Shown in pieces: positions 7,545 through 8,018 of a stretch of DNA of 8,018 nt. Numbering within the stretch: position 1 is the stretch's first letter; every line of letters starts with the position of its first letter. The translations under genes were made by a program, and so were the position numbers. A model generated the notes under the pieces. It saw only the letters and a list, made by a program, of their open reading frames with translations, was not told the DNA's origin and did not search any database. Source of the DNA: Victivallales bacterium (GTDB taxonomy: Bacteria > Verrucomicrobiota > Lentisphaeria > Oligosphaerales > Oligosphaeraceae); assembly GCA_017543165.1 (NCBI GenBank), contig JAFYGL010000224.1, positions 1 to 8,018 on the forward strand, written 5' to 3'.

Positions 7545-7550
7545 TTCCTC
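7545..7550 (-). promoter_or_regulatory. Ribosome binding site of the glycosidase-like gene
   Basis: On the minus strand this reads GAGGAA, 5 nt before the ATG at 7539-7537 when counted from its last base. It supports this start, which also places the signal peptide exactly at the N-terminus. Confidence 0.75.
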
Positions 7551-7558
7551 AAAATGAC

Positions 7559-7568
7559 ATTGGCCAAT
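7559..7568. promoter_or_regulatory. 10-bp perfect palindrome in the leader of the glycosidase-like gene
   Basis: ATTGGCCAAT is a perfect 10-bp palindrome between the candidate -10 box and the ribosome binding site. With a start site near 7574 it would cover about +6 to +15, a position typical of a repressor operator. It could also be chance; no second copy was seen. Confidence 0.35.
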
Positions 7569-7580
7569 CACAGCGTTCAT

Positions 7581-7608
7581 ACTGTATTTTTTCTTCAAGC
7601 AATTTCAA
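7581..7608 (-). promoter_or_regulatory. Candidate sigma-70 promoter of the glycosidase-like gene
   Basis: On the minus strand TTGAAA (7608-7603, five of six consensus bases) and TACAGT (7586-7581, four of six) are 16 bp apart. The implied start site near 7574 gives a leader of about 35 nt. The -35 box overlaps the first unit of the 25-bp repeat array, so anything binding the array would directly touch the polymerase site. Confidence 0.5.
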
Positions 7609-7703
7609 ACAATATTTGTTGAAACAGGTTCAAACAATATTTGTTGCAACAGGTTCAAACAATATTTGTTGCAACAGGTTCAAACAATATTTGTTGCAAC
7701 AGG
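7604..7703. repeat. Four contiguous 25-bp direct repeats upstream of the glycosidase-like gene
   Basis: Units are 7604-7628, 7629-7653, 7654-7678 and 7679-7703, with no spacers. Units 2 to 4 are identical; unit 1 differs at one base (GAAACAGG in place of GCAACAGG). Each unit reads TTCAAACAATATTTGTT followed by GCAACAGG. Two dyads are visible inside: AACAA-TAT-TTGTT, and in units 2 to 4 the perfect palindrome TGTTGCAACA. The block ends at the -35 box of the candidate promoter, so an operator or activator array is the simplest reading. The unit length is not a multiple of three and the DNA is non-coding. Iterons of a replication origin or a slippage-prone, phase-variable spacer are alternatives. 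Confidence 0.92.
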
Positions 7704-7868
7704 TTGTAAGAGCGTTTTTTGGGTACGCTCTGTTACCCATAGCCTACCCTCCTCATGGGGAACAGCACTTCTGCCTGCATTGAGCAAGGCGCGAATGGAA
7801 ACATCGCGTCCTGATGCGCGGCCAAATGGCCGCGCAAAATAACCGCGCAGAAAAAACGAGATTTGCGA
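7704..7868. other. Divergent intergenic stretch with several overlapping small inverted repeats
   Basis: No credible gene is seen here. Short stems include AGAGCG (7709-7714) with CGCTCT (7726-7731), GGGTA (7721-7725) with TACCC (7734-7738), and CCCAT (7736-7740) with ATGGG (7755-7759). The first and second stems interlock and cannot both form. The stronger GC-rich palindrome at 7815-7836 is listed separately. Whether any of this is transcribed is not evident. Confidence 0.4.
7815..7836. promoter_or_regulatory. GC-rich perfect palindrome in the divergent intergenic region
   Basis: The arms TGCGCGGCCA (7815-7824) and TGGCCGCGCA (7827-7836) are perfect inverted copies around a 2-bp centre. A related CCGCGCA follows at 7843-7849. 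It is not followed by a T-run on either strand, so it is not an intrinsic terminator. It lies 33 bp upstream of the -35 box of the plus-strand gene, which fits a regulator-binding site, though a hairpin-type repeat is also possible. Confidence 0.55.
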
Positions 7869-7896
7869 TTGACATAAATGACAAAGGCACTACATT
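7869..7896 (+). promoter_or_regulatory. Candidate sigma-70 promoter of the plus-strand partial gene
   Basis: TTGACA at 7869-7874 matches the -35 consensus fully, and TACATT at 7891-7896 matches the -10 at four of six positions, with a 16-bp spacer. The implied start site is near 7903, giving a leader of about 40 nt before the ATG at 7944. Confidence 0.6.
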
Positions 7897-7903
7897 TTAC
7901 CCA

Positions 7904-7919
7904 AGCTATATAGATAGCT
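7904..7919 (+). promoter_or_regulatory. Dyad at the predicted transcription start of the plus-strand gene
   Basis: AGCTAT (7904-7909) and ATAGCT (7914-7919) are perfect inverted copies around ATAG. The dyad begins at the predicted start site, where a repressor would block transcription. It is AT-rich and weak as an RNA hairpin, so operator DNA is the better reading. No experimental support can be drawn from the sequence. Confidence 0.4.
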
Positions 7920-7943
7920 GGCGCAAAACAAGGGAGTGCACTG

Positions 7944-8018
7944 ATGCCGTTTCGCAATATTCACATCGTTTTCATGCTGTTGCTGGCGCTTCTATGCCTT
8001 GATGCGGCGGAAGTAAAT
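7944..8018 (+). CDS. N-terminus of a secreted protein (cut by window edge)
   Basis: Twenty-five codons are visible before the window ends. They encode a basic start followed by a hydrophobic core, HIVFMLLLALLCLDA, then AEVN, which is a typical Sec signal peptide with cleavage likely after LDA. A lipoprotein is less likely, because the only Cys in the core lacks a standard lipobox. The ATG at 7944 is preceded by GGGAG at 7932-7936, seven bases away, and by the promoter listed above. The gene is divergent from the glycosidase-like gene, so the two may share control. The function of the mature protein cannot be told from this fragment. Confidence 0.72.
   Translation, partial: MPFRNIHIVFMLLLALLCLDAAEVN

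Noticed and set aside
7604..7703. CRISPR array
   Set aside because: The repeats are contiguous with no unique spacers and no cas genes are present.
7733..7957. 74-codon minus-strand and 62-codon plus-strand open frames in the divergent intergenic region
   Set aside because: They run across palindromes and the promoter, lack family-like sequence, and compete with a better-supported signal-peptide start at 7944.

Overview
The window reads as chromosomal DNA from a Gram-negative-type bacterium that degrades carbohydrates. The combination of genes points to the PVC superphylum, most plausibly Lentisphaerota or Verrucomicrobiota: a large secreted glycosidase-like protein with LamG, DUF6259-like and CBM6-like parts, an L-rhamnose isomerase next to a PHP-domain protein, and a divergent second EF-G. 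This placement is inferred from recalled family distributions, not from any search. No rRNA, tRNA, transposase or CRISPR array was seen.

Layout from left to right. Positions 1-299 (minus) hold the N-terminal third of L-rhamnose isomerase, cut by the window edge. Positions 346-1686 (minus) encode a PHP-domain protein that is transcribed toward rhaA, 46 bp away, so the two probably form an operon. Positions 1710-1787 contain two 39-bp tandem units, each a 10-bp-stem hairpin with compensatory base changes. Positions 1790-3811 (minus) encode a divergent elongation factor G-like GTPase that starts with GTG. Positions 3812-4080 are non-coding and carry a degenerate 8-bp repeat arranged as a large inverted repeat. 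That repeat runs into the 3' end of the next gene and supplies its last codons and stop. Positions 4081-7539 (minus) encode a 1152-residue secreted multidomain protein that is probably a glycoside hydrolase.

The region from 7540 to 7943 is an intergenic control region between divergent genes. It holds a candidate promoter for the large gene, four contiguous 25-bp repeats overlapping and upstream of its -35 box, several palindromes, and a separate promoter for the plus-strand gene. At 7944-8018 (plus) a new gene begins with a signal peptide and leaves the window.

Functionally, the glycosidase-like protein would act outside the cytoplasm on a polysaccharide or glycan, and rhaA would act in the cytoplasm on L-rhamnose. 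That the two belong to one pathway is only a guess, because the EF-G-like gene and two repeat blocks lie between them. No canonical hairpin-plus-U-tract terminator was found, although strong hairpins occupy the places where terminators would be expected. The most unusual elements are the 25-bp operator-like array, the covarying paired hairpins, the octamer repeat that has become part of a coding sequence, and the atypical G motifs of the EF-G-like protein.
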